A program made the translations under genes and the position numbers. From DASPGX01 sp035620375 (GTDB lineage Bacteria > Patescibacteriota > Minisyncoccia > 2-02-FULL-40-12 > GWA2-44-9): a stretch of 18,760 nucleotides of DNA. Under the pieces are notes generated by a model. That model saw only the letters and a program-made list of their open reading frames with translations. It was not told the DNA's origin and ran no database searches. Below, one piece after another: positions 1 to 6,181 of the stretch. The DNA is taken from contig DASPGX010000005.1 in NCBI GenBank assembly GCA_035620375.1, positions 1 to 18,760 on the forward strand, given 5' to 3'. The stretch's first letter is position 1. Every line of letters starts with the position of its first letter.

Positions 1-299
1 GCACGCGTGCCGGTCACCTCATGGATACGGTTCATGTGCCGGGTAAGGTCAATCAGCACCGAATCCGTGATTGAACCCCCCGTCATGTCCGAACCGCCTC
101 CCCGCGGCGTCAGCGAAACGCCGCGCCTGCCGGACGCGAACCGCACTAGGTTGCCGATATCGCCGGCACCGCGTGCGTATACGACGGCGGCCGGCGTCAT
201 TTCAAAAATGCTCGCATCCCTGCGGAACGCGGACATTACCTCCGGTGCATCCTCCGCGTCCGGAACTCCGGCGGCCTTGATGTCTTCAGCCAGTGACAT
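1..299 (-). CDS. FAD-binding oxidoreductase (GlcD/D-lactate dehydrogenase type), N-terminal part
   Basis: The first ~99 residues of a protein that runs off the left edge of the window. The visible part matches the start of the FAD_binding_4 (PCMH-type) fold found in glycolate oxidase GlcD and D-lactate dehydrogenases. It has a stretch reading P-A-A-V-V-Y-A, a helix ending in LVRFAS, then LTPRGGGSDMTGG, the glycine-rich loop that holds the FAD pyrophosphate, followed by SVLIDLTRHMNRI. Such enzymes oxidise 2-hydroxy acids to 2-oxo acids. The substrate and any C-terminal Fe-S domain cannot be seen here. The start ATG lies 3 bases after the uppP stop codon, so it is probably co-transcribed with uppP. 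No signal peptide is visible, so a cytoplasmic or membrane-peripheral location is expected. Family is fairly sure, exact enzyme is not. Confidence 0.8.
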   Translation of the reverse strand, partial: MSLAEDIKAAGVPDAEDAPEVMSAFRRDASIFEMTPAAVVYARGAGDIGNLVRFASGRRGVSLTPRGGGSDMTGGSITDSVLIDLTRHMNRIHEVTGTR

Positions 300-302
300 G
301 CG

Positions 303-1070
303 TTACAGGACCAACCATGCGAATACCAGCGCAATGAGCATCCGGTACACGCCGAACCAGGTGAAATCGTGCGTCTGAATGAACCGCAACAGCCAGCGGA
401 TGGCGGCGACCGCCGTCGCCCATGACACGATGAATCCCAGGGCAAGCAGGCCGAATTCGCCGCCCGAAAACGCCGGCGCACTGCGGATGAGGTCGTACCC
501 CGCCGCCGCGGCCATGGTGGGCAGTGCCAGAAGGAACGAGAATTCCACGATGGCGCGGCGCGACATGCCCAGCGCGAGCCCGCCGCACACGGTTGCCGCC
601 GCGCGCGACACGCCGGGAATCATGGCCACGGACTGTGCGATGCCGATGAGAACCGCGTGCCGGTACGGCATGCGCGCCAGGTCCTCGCCCGCATCCGCCG
701 GTTCGGCGACCGCCTGCTCAAACACGACGAGGGCCAGGCCGCCGAGCCCCAGGGCCCAAACGATTACCAGCGGAGAATCCAGCAGGCGCTTGATGAACGG
801 ATACAATGCGGCACCGATGACCGCAGTCGGGACGAACGCCGCCGCAAGACGGAGCACCAGGCCCGGACGGCGCAAAAGCAGCCTGCCGTACAGCGAAACA
901 ACTGCGAGAATGGCGCCTACCTGGATGGCGATGGCGAACGATGAGGCGAATCCGCCCGCCCCAATGCCCAGCGCGCGTTGAACCAGAATCAAATGCCCGG
1001 TGGAAGACACCGGAAGGAATTCCGTCACCCCTTCTACGATGCCGAGAATGACCGCGGAAACGAGGTCCAT
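303..1070 (-). CDS. uppP: Undecaprenyl-diphosphatase UppP (BacA)
   Basis: 255 residues, close to the usual ~265. A polytopic membrane enzyme that dephosphorylates undecaprenyl pyrophosphate to recycle the lipid carrier of peptidoglycan synthesis. Both family signatures are present. The first is EGVTEFLPVSSTGHL at residues 13-27, with E13, E17 and H26. The second is IGIAQSVAMIPGVSRAAAT at about 142-160, with P152, G153, S155 and R156. The usual SRSGAT is SRAAAT here, a small deviation next to the catalytic Ser-Arg pair. Several hydrophobic segments follow. The start codon sits 6 bases after a TGG-TAGAAT extended -10 box, which suggests a leaderless mRNA. The next gene (FAD oxidase) follows after 3 bases. 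Overexpression of this family is known to give bacitracin resistance. Identification is secure. Confidence 0.95.
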   Translation of the reverse strand: MDLVSAVILGIVEGVTEFLPVSSTGHLILVQRALGIGAGGFASSFAIAIQVGAILAVVSLYGRLLLRRPGLVLRLAAAFVPTAVIGAALYPFIKRLLDSPLVIVWALGLGGLALVVFEQAVAEPADAGEDLARMPYRHAVLIGIAQSVAMIPGVSRAAATVCGGLALGMSRRAIVEFSFLLALPTMAAAAGYDLIRSAPAFSGGEFGLLALGFIVSWATAVAAIRWLLRFIQTHDFTWFGVYRMLIALVFAWLVL

Positions 1071-1076
1071 TCGCCC

Positions 1077-1082
1077 ATTCTA
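1077..1082 (-). promoter_or_regulatory. Putative uppP promoter, extended -10 (TGG-TAGAAT)
   Basis: On the minus strand TAGAAT is preceded by TGG (an extended -10 TGN element) and lies 6 bases before the uppP ATG at 1070. No good -35 is visible at 16-18 bases. A transcription start 6-8 bases after the box would fall at or next to the A of the ATG, so the message would be leaderless. Confidence 0.5.
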
Positions 1083-1101
1083 CCACAGAACGGCGCACGC
1101 C

Positions 1102-1722
1102 TCAGAACAGATTCCGCTGGCCGCCGGAGTCGGACGCCCACTCGGGCAGCGGATGCTGTTCAAGGTCCTGAAACAGCGGCCGGGAGTGAAGCAGGCGCGA
1201 AAACGCTTCCGCCTCCATCCGTGCACCCGTCAGGCTGTGGTGCGGGAACGTCTCCGGCGGGAGGCCCACGTAGGTAAGAACGTGGTCGTTCGTGAGGTCG
1301 GCCCGGCTCCCTTTCATGGGAGGCCGTTTCCCGCGGCCGGCCATATGCGCATAGCACACCGAATGCAGGTCGACGATGCGCTGCCCGAACGGCCATTCCA
1401 GATGAAACCGTTCCGCCGCGGACCGGAGGAAGTCGCGGTCAAAAAACGCGTTGGCGCCCGCAATGGTCATGTCCGGACACTCCCGCGCCCACGCGATGAA
1501 ATCCTGGAGCGCGGTGAACAGCGACGGACGGGACGGGTCGGCGAGCTCCTCATGGGAAAATCCGTTCCGCTCCAGTGATTCGGCCTCAATCTCCGCGCCG
1601 TCGAACGGACGGCATTCTTTGTAAAAATAATTCGCCGGAAAGGCGAAATCAACAGCCCCGATGCTGACGATCGAGTGACGGTCAGGGTAGACGCCGGTTG
1701 TTTCGACGTCCACGATGATCAT
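1102..1722 (-). CDS. DEDDh-type 3'-5' exonuclease-like protein with altered last catalytic residue
   Basis: 206 residues. The N-terminus IIVDVETTGVYP carries the ExoI motif (D5, E7), and NAFFDRDFL carries an ExoII-like aspartate (D95). HVLTYVGLPPETFPHHSLTGAR is in the place of ExoIII. Families of this fold (DNA polymerase III epsilon, RNase T, oligoribonuclease relatives) remove nucleotides from 3' ends of DNA or RNA using two metal ions held by D, E, D, D plus a histidine. The ExoIII pattern is normally HxAxxDA. Here H161 is followed at +5 by G166 instead of Asp, so one metal ligand is missing or has moved (E170 or E172 are nearby). The start ATG at 1722 follows GGTGAG, a weak ribosome-binding site. 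A GC-rich hairpin at 1737-1758 lies just upstream. Cytoplasmic; the substrate is unknown. Confidence 0.8.
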   Translation of the reverse strand: MIIVDVETTGVYPDRHSIVSIGAVDFAFPANYFYKECRPFDGAEIEAESLERNGFSHEELADPSRPSLFTALQDFIAWARECPDMTIAGANAFFDRDFLRSAAERFHLEWPFGQRIVDLHSVCYAHMAGRGKRPPMKGSRADLTNDHVLTYVGLPPETFPHHSLTGARMEAEAFSRLLHSRPLFQDLEQHPLPEWASDSGGQRNLF

Positions 1723-1736
1723 GACTGCTCACCGTG

Positions 1737-1758
1737 CGGGCCGTCGCTCCGCGGCCCG
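1737..1758 (-). promoter_or_regulatory. GC-rich hairpin in the exonuclease leader
   Basis: CGGGCCG and CGGCCCG form a 7-bp stem with an 8-base loop, ending about 14 bases before the exonuclease start codon. There is no T-run, so it is not a plain terminator. A second, weaker dyad (GACACAAG / CTT-C-TGTGTC on the plus strand, about 1800-1821) lies between the DoxX-like gene and this one and is followed on the minus strand by TTTT. The 117-base gap at 1723-1839 holds no convincing promoter. Confidence 0.3.
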
Positions 1759-1839
1759 GATTCATACACTCCACACCTATCAAATTACACGGCAAAAGTC
1801 GACACAAGTACACTTCTGTGTCGCACCGCGGAGGGCAGG

Positions 1840-2394
1840 TCACTGCCCCTCCGCCGCCGTTTCTCCTCCGCCGTTACCTCCCGGATCCGTGCCGCACTCC
1901 GGGCAGGAGGTGCAGGTATCGCAATCGTCGCATCCGCCGGCGGTGAGGCACCACCCGGAACATCTGCCTCCCCAGACCGCATACCGGCCCGGCCCGGCCC
2001 ATGCGATTCCGAGCGCGGTTCCGATGAGCACCAGGTTCATTCCCCATCCGAACGCGAAAGAAGTGACAAACGACTCCGCAGGAATGCGCCCGGTCACCTT
2101 GAAGATGGCGACCGCCTGTATAACCGCCAGCAAGCCTCCGGCCCAGCAGACGAATACACCGAGGACGAGCGCCGCGCCGCCGATGAGTTCCGCGAACGCA
2201 ACGAACCACGCGAGGAATGCCGGAAACCCGAGACTCGCGAAGAACGCCGAAACGCCCGCCATATCCTGCAGCTTCACCACCCCGTGTCCCATGAAAAACA
2301 GCCCGACGCACACCCGGAGAACCAACAGTCCGGTATTACGGTTACACCAGCCCTTCGCCCATTTCATCATCATGATGCGTGTTATGAATGACAA
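1840..2394 (-). CDS. DoxX-like membrane protein with C-terminal cysteine ladder
   Basis: 184 residues from a TTG start. Residues ~22-140 hold four hydrophobic segments typical of the DoxX/MauE/quinol oxidase subunit superfamily, including LRVCVGLFFMGHGVVKLQD (the family's GxxFxxHGxxKL pattern) and FVAFAELIGGAALVLG. Members act in membrane redox reactions but most have no assigned function. After the last membrane segment comes a short tail with C145, C149, C155, C158, C161, C164 and C167, the last five exactly three residues apart and mixed with D, T and S, then a Gly-rich end. This tail is not part of the usual family and could bind a metal or Fe-S cluster. The TTG start is chosen because GGTGA lies 4 bases upstream. 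An ATG triplet at 2373-2367 is the alternative. It follows the small basic gene after 4 bases and is probably its operon partner. Confidence 0.8.
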   Translation of the reverse strand: MSFITRIMMMKWAKGWCNRNTGLLVLRVCVGLFFMGHGVVKLQDMAGVSAFFASLGFPAFLAWFVAFAELIGGAALVLGVFVCWAGGLLAVIQAVAIFKVTGRIPAESFVTSFAFGWGMNLVLIGTALGIAWAGPGRYAVWGGRCSGWCLTAGGCDDCDTCTSCPECGTDPGGNGGGETAAEGQ

Positions 2395-2398
2395 TACG

Positions 2399-2545
2399 TC
2401 ACCGTTCTCGACGGGAAGGCTTCATGCGCTTACGTCCCCCGTACCCCGCGACGCGCGACGTCAGACGCGCGGGTTTGCGCGGAGGCGTCGGCGGTTTCGG
2501 CTGGGGCCGGCGCAACGCGCGCCGCGGCTTCCCGTTCAGTGCCAT
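2399..2545 (-). CDS. Small, very basic proline-rich protein (48 aa), hypothetical
   Basis: 48 residues with 17 Arg/Lys, 9 Pro and one acidic residue (for example RRPQPKPPTPPRKP and a tail ending in RKRMKPSRRER). No family is recognised. The case for a real gene is its position: TATACT with a preceding TGG lies 5 bases before the ATG, the same layout as other genes in the window, and the DoxX-like gene starts 4 bases after its stop. A protein like this might bind RNA, DNA or the ribosome, but that is only suggested by charge. It could also be a leader for the DoxX-like gene, or a chance reading frame in GC-rich DNA. Confidence 0.45.
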   Translation of the reverse strand: MALNGKPRRALRRPQPKPPTPPRKPARLTSRVAGYGGRKRMKPSRRER

Positions 2546-2550
2546 GCCCC

Positions 2551-2556
2551 AGTATA
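2551..2556 (-). promoter_or_regulatory. Putative promoter of the small basic gene/DoxX operon, extended -10 (TGG-TATACT)
   Basis: TATACT preceded by TGG on the minus strand, 5 bases before the ATG at 2545. No -35 is obvious. It lies back to back with the plus-strand promoter at 2598-2603, so the 2546-2610 gap is a divergent promoter region. Confidence 0.45.
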
Positions 2557-2597
2557 CCATGTGGAAAAGCACAGTGCCCAGCGGACACGGAACACGG

Positions 2598-2603
2598 TAC
2601 AAT
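2598..2603 (+). promoter_or_regulatory. Putative promoter of the surface-protein operon, -10 TACAAT
   Basis: TACAAT lies 7 bases before the ATG at 2611. The -35 region is weak (TGCCCA at 2575-2580, 17-base spacer). It is the only promoter candidate seen for the four coupled genes up to 7845, and it implies a leaderless message. Confidence 0.45.
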
Positions 2604-2610
2604 ACGGCAT

Positions 2611-3063
2611 ATGCAAAAGGGAAATTCCACCCTATCCCTCATTCTGTTTTTCGCGGCCGTGGCGGGCGTCTGGTTCCTTCAGGACTGGTATTTCGGCCAA
2701 CCCTCGCAGCAGGCGCCCGAAGGCGCGCTCGAAGAGGCGGAACAGCGCCGCAGGGAGGACATTATCGCGAACTTGGTTCCGCTCCGCGGCGAGTTCCTCG
2801 GCCTTGAAAACGACACGTTCTTGTGGGAACTCACGGAGCAGGTGCAGACCGACGACGGCGTCGCCGTGAACCGCACTCCGCGGAACGGCAGGCTGGTGGA
2901 TGAAACGGTCGTCTACCGTCTTTCAACGGACGGAGAAACGTCCCGCTCGGAGGAGATTTCTCCCGCGGACATCGAACCGGGCGAGCCGGTCATTGTCTTC
3001 ATCCGCGGCGACCAAACGGAACTCCAGCAACCCGACATATGGCAGATAGTCGTCGCGCGCTAA
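2611..3063 (+). CDS. Small membrane-anchored protein (150 aa), first gene of the surface operon
   Basis: 150 residues. A short positive N-terminus (MQKGN) is followed by one membrane segment (about 7-25, LSLILFFAAVAGVWFLQDW), a charged linker (EEAEQRRRED), then a beta-rich domain. The pattern GEFLGLENDTFLWEL followed by SEEISPADIEPGEPVIVF resembles the small beta-barrel domains (DUF5666-like) common in CPR exported proteins. That likeness is by eye only. The topology would place the domain outside the cell. The start at 2611 is chosen because TACAAT ends 7 bases before it. An upstream extension to 2539 would run through the promoter. Its 3' end overlaps the next gene by 25 bases, so the two are translationally coupled. 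Function unknown; perhaps a partner or anchor for the secreted protein that follows. Confidence 0.7.
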   Translation: MQKGNSTLSLILFFAAVAGVWFLQDWYFGQPSQQAPEGALEEAEQRRREDIIANLVPLRGEFLGLENDTFLWELTEQVQTDDGVAVNRTPRNGRLVDETVVYRLSTDGETSRSEEISPADIEPGEPVIVFIRGDQTELQQPDIWQIVVAR

Positions 3064-5696
3064 TTTCGTCGGTAGCGGCGGGCGCACTCGGCCTTTTGGC
3101 GGCCGGTTTTTTGTCCGCAGAGGCGCCGGCTGCGAATGCGCACGTGAGTTCGTCGCACTGCAATCCGACCGCCGTCTGTTACAACTGGCCGTCCCCCCGC
3201 GTGCTCATCACCTGGGGCGGAGGCTGTACTGCAATGGAGAAGGGCGGATACACGGGGAACAATCCCACTCCCCCGTATCAGCCGTACGTGCGCTCCATGC
3301 ACAACCCCGGACTTCCCTATAACTACGCCGGATGCGGAAACTATTTCTGCCAGCCGGCCGGCGTTCCTGCCGGCTCGTACGTAGACCCGTACGTGACCCC
3401 CGGATGGACGTACGGTTGGCGGCTGAAGGTCAGCCCGGTGCATGCATCGACCACGGCCCAGGTCTTCATCGATTCGTGCAACTGCGGCGGACCGTGTCCG
3501 CCGGTGGATGACGCGCAGTTCATCTCCAGCAATTTCCCCGCGACGCTCGCTCCGGGACAGCCGTTCGTCGGAACGGTCACGTTCCGCAATGCCGGAACGG
3601 GCAACTGGACTGCGGGGACCGGCTACCGCACGGCGACAAGCGCGGCGAACGCGACGCGCTGGAGCATGGCGGGATACGTGGACGTCAGCGGTACGGTCGC
3701 CCCGGGCGTGACGCAGGCGTTCATATTCAACGGCACCGCCCCGCTGACCGCGGGTTACCACAGCATGGACCCGTGGCGGATGCAGCACTCGGGAACGCCG
3801 TTCGGTGCGCAGTCCCCCGCGCAGAACATTCTGGTCAACACGAACGCGCAGGGACAACAGGAAGCAACCGAGTGTACCGGCATCACGGGCTGGGCCCAGG
3901 ACCCCGATTCTCCGGTATCCGTTCTCCAGGTGCGCATTTACCGCGACGGGCCGATGGGCGGCGGCGGAAGCCTGCAGGCAACCATCGCGGCGAACGGAGC
4001 CCATCCGTCGCGTCCCGGCCACGGCTTCTCCTGGGCACCGCCGCAGGACGCGACCAACCACTCCTGGCATCTGTACGCGCAGGACCCGCAATCAAGCCAG
4101 TGGATTCAGCTTGCCGGCAGTCCCGACGCGGTGACGTGCTATGCGCCGCCGGTGGTAACCTTCAATGCTGCGCCGGCATCCGTGCCGTTCAACGGCGCGA
4201 CCACGCTTACATGGAGCACCGCAAATCCCACGGGAACAACCTGCGCCGCCAGCAACGGGACGGGCTTGTGGACAACGCCCGCCGCAAAAGCACTCAACGG
4301 AAATTTTGACACCGGTCCGCTCACCACCACGACGACGTACACGCTTACCTGCACGAATCCGGGCGGCTCGGACGCTAAGGATGTCATTGTTATCGTCGGC
4401 ACCCCGCCCGCTCCTGCCGTGGTGTCCGTGAACACCAGCCAGCTCCCCGCCGACTACTGTCAGTTCGGCGCAAGCGTCCATGTTTCATGGTCCAGTACGG
4501 CGAAGCCGCAGAGCGCGTATCAGGTACAGATTGCCGACGAGCCCACGTTCACCGCACCGCTGTACGATTCGGGGAAGGTCCCGTCGTTCGTTGCGCTTGA
4601 GACGGATACGCCGGACCGGAACGACACGCTTCTCCGGCGCATATTCAGCTGGCTGTCGGACCGGTTTTCATTCGTTCAAATCGCTTGGGCGCGGTACGGG
4701 GCGGGTCCGGACGGCGGCGGCACGACAAGCTGTTTCCGCGACGACCAGTGCGAGGACAATCCCTGTAATCCGGGAGACGGCCTGGCGTGGTGCAAAAACC
4801 GGCAATGCTGGTGCCCCGCGGGCCAGGCGGACCCCTTCTGTCCTGACCGGTGCGCGGACCGCGGGCTCGTATGCCCTTCGGGAAGTTGCTACACCGTGCA
4901 CGTCGGCGGTTGCCGCGGCATTGCCACGGGACCAATCGGAGGCGTCCTCAGTTACTGCGCCGTGGACCTCATCCCCCCGCCTCCTCCGCCACCGCCCACG
5001 CCGACTCCTCCGCCGCTCGTGAATATTTCGGCGGTGCCGCCGGCCGTACCGTTCGGAAATTCGTCGACCATCAACTGGGGCTCCGCGCTGGCGACTACCT
5101 GCACCGCAACGCAGGGAACCGCCAACTGGCCGGGTCCGAAGGGACTGTCGGGCGGCCATCTGTCCGATCCGATGGGCGGCTCCACACAGTTCGTGCTGTC
5201 CTGCAGCGGTCCCGGGGGAGTGACGAATGCCAGCACGACGGTCACGGTCGGCGCTCCGCCTCCCGGCCTGCAGACGAGCGATGAAGCATTCGTTACGCTT
5301 CCCGGCCAGTACAATGCAAATCTGTACGTGCGCGTGAAAGTATGGAATGACATGGATTCGGAAAGCGTGTGGTCGGCCCCGTCCCCGTTCACGACGTTCA
5401 CCGGCCCGTTCCCGGACCCCGAGATTGAATCCGTGCCCGCGACTCCCGCCGCGCTGACGCCTGCGACCTTCAATGATATCGGCACGTACACGTATCCGGT
5501 CACGAACTGGAACTGGGACATGGGCGACGGCGCCATGTACGCAACAGGGCCCTCCATCATGCATACGTACGCGGAGTCCGGAAACCTTACCGTAACCCTC
5601 ACCGTTACGGACAGCGAAGCGCACAGCTGTTCGGTGACGAAGAATTATTCGGTCAACCAACCGATTCCCCAGATACGGGAAGTCAGGCCGCAGTAA
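3039..5696 (+). CDS. Large secreted modular protein (NBR1-Ig-like, Ig-like, Cys-rich, Fn3-like, PKD)
   Basis: 885 residues. A signal peptide (about 1-34, cleavage after ANA) is followed by a Cys-containing N-terminal domain that ends in DSCNCGGPCPPVDDA (145-159). Next come an NBR1-type Ig-like domain (about 160-268, with GNW, DPWRMQHSG and FG landmarks), a domain with TGWAQDPDSP and RIYRDG (about 275-370), and an Ig-like repeat (372-452). Then the first half of an Fn3-like domain (455-517, ending PLYDSGKVPSF), a ~225-residue insert (518-742), the second half of that domain (743-800) and a C-terminal PKD domain (WDMGDG, HTY, LTVTDS). The insert holds 12 cysteines between 565 and 640, a run of prolines (646-658) and a second Ig-like repeat. 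Probably an adhesin or surface-layer protein. No catalytic motif is seen. The start overlaps the preceding gene; its stop shares a base with the next start (TAATG). Confidence 0.8.
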   Translation: MADSRRALISSVAAGALGLLAAGFLSAEAPAANAHVSSSHCNPTAVCYNWPSPRVLITWGGGCTAMEKGGYTGNNPTPPYQPYVRSMHNPGLPYNYAGCGNYFCQPAGVPAGSYVDPYVTPGWTYGWRLKVSPVHASTTAQVFIDSCNCGGPCPPVDDAQFISSNFPATLAPGQPFVGTVTFRNAGTGNWTAGTGYRTATSAANATRWSMAGYVDVSGTVAPGVTQAFIFNGTAPLTAGYHSMDPWRMQHSGTPFGAQSPAQNILVNTNAQGQQEATECTGITGWAQDPDSPVSVLQVRIYRDGPMGGGGSLQATIAANGAHPSRPGHGFSWAPPQDATNHSWHLYAQDPQSSQWIQLAGSPDAVTCYAPPVVTFNAAPASVPFNGATTLTWSTANPTGTTCAASNGTGLWTTPAAKALNGNFDTGPLTTTTTYTLTCTNPGGSDAKDVIVIVGTPPAPAVVSVNTSQLPADYCQFGASVHVSWSSTAKPQSAYQVQIADEPTFTAPLYDSGKVPSFVALETDTPDRNDTLLRRIFSWLSDRFSFVQIAWARYGAGPDGGGTTSCFRDDQCEDNPCNPGDGLAWCKNRQCWCPAGQADPFCPDRCADRGLVCPSGSCYTVHVGGCRGIATGPIGGVLSYCAVDLIPPPPPPPPTPTPPPLVNISAVPPAVPFGNSSTINWGSALATTCTATQGTANWPGPKGLSGGHLSDPMGGSTQFVLSCSGPGGVTNASTTVTVGAPPPGLQTSDEAFVTLPGQYNANLYVRVKVWNDMDSESVWSAPSPFTTFTGPFPDPEIESVPATPAALTPATFNDIGTYTYPVTNWNWDMGDGAMYATGPSIMHTYAESGNLTVTLTVTDSEAHSCSVTKNYSVNQPIPQIREVRPQ
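3483..3511 (+). repeat. 29-bp exact DNA repeat, copy 1 (encodes the CGGPCPPVDD signature)
   Basis: Identical over 29 bases to 6592-6620 in the paralogous downstream gene, although most of the two genes has diverged. It encodes the Cys-Gly-Gly-Pro-Cys-Pro-Pro-Val-Asp-Asp core. It may mark strong protein constraint or gene conversion between the paralogs. Confidence 0.75.
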
Positions 5697-6181
5697 TGAA
5701 CGGCATGGAAACAATTCCCGCCCCCGCTGGAGGCACGCGGTTCCCCCGTTGGGTGCGGTACGCGTCGGGAGTGGTTCTCGTCTGTGTGGCTGCGTTCATC
5801 ATCCGGTCGCAGGTTTTCCGCGGACCTGATGCGCAGATTCGGGATGATACGGACGTGACGCTGGAACTTCCGCCGTTTGCGTACCTGGAAGCCACCGGAC
5901 GGGTGGGCATGCTCACCGTGCGAAAGGTGACGTCTTCCGCGGACAGAACGGTCATCGCATTTCTCTACGACACCGCCGAAACGGCTTCGGGCACAACATT
6001 CCACGCCGAGGTCGGCGGTTCCGGTTTTTTGGGGAGCCACACGGAAATCGCCGGTTCCGGCGGCACGGCGCCGTGGACTCCGGAGGCGTCGTTCGCCCCC
6101 GACGGCACGTATCTGCTGCTCTATGATTCCTCGGACCTGCTCGGGGACGGCATCAACGTGTACCGCATCATCCGTATATGA
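5696..6181 (+). CDS. Small membrane-anchored protein (161 aa), third gene of the surface operon
   Basis: 161 residues. A ~20-residue cytoplasmic start with basic residues (RFPRWVRYAS) precedes a single membrane segment (about 22-37, GVVLVCVAAFIIRSQV). An extracellular, beta-rich domain follows, containing LELPPFAYLEATGRVGMLTVRKV and a late stretch SFAPDGTYLLLYDSSDLLGDGINVYRII. The last part looks like one blade of a beta-propeller or an edge strand of an Ig-like fold, but no family is recognised. It sits in the same relation to the following secreted protein as the 2611 gene does to its own partner, though the two small proteins show no clear sequence similarity. Its ATG overlaps the previous stop by one base and its stop overlaps the next ATG (ATGA), so it is translationally coupled on both sides. 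Confidence 0.7.
   Translation: MNGMETIPAPAGGTRFPRWVRYASGVVLVCVAAFIIRSQVFRGPDAQIRDDTDVTLELPPFAYLEATGRVGMLTVRKVTSSADRTVIAFLYDTAETASGTTFHAEVGGSGFLGSHTEIAGSGGTAPWTPEASFAPDGTYLLLYDSSDLLGDGINVYRIIRI

Noticed and set aside
1831..1853. Hairpin (GGAGGGCAG / CTGCCC-C-TCC) as DoxX terminator
   Set aside because: It straddles the stop codon, has a bulge and is not followed by a T-run on the minus strand.
1675..2869. Long plus-strand frames of 238 and 384 residues
   Set aside because: They run antisense through the DoxX-like and small basic genes and out of frame through the 2611 gene. No family resemblance.
4978..5014. Simple repeat coding for a proline run (CCN tract)
   Set aside because: It is a normal proline-rich linker between the Cys-rich and Ig-like parts of the secreted protein, not a separate DNA element.
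3060..5714. Long minus-strand frames of 343 and 348 residues opposite the first secreted protein
   Set aside because: Shadow frames of a gene with clear signal peptide, NBR1-Ig-like and PKD domains. The translations are Arg/Gly/His-rich with no domain.
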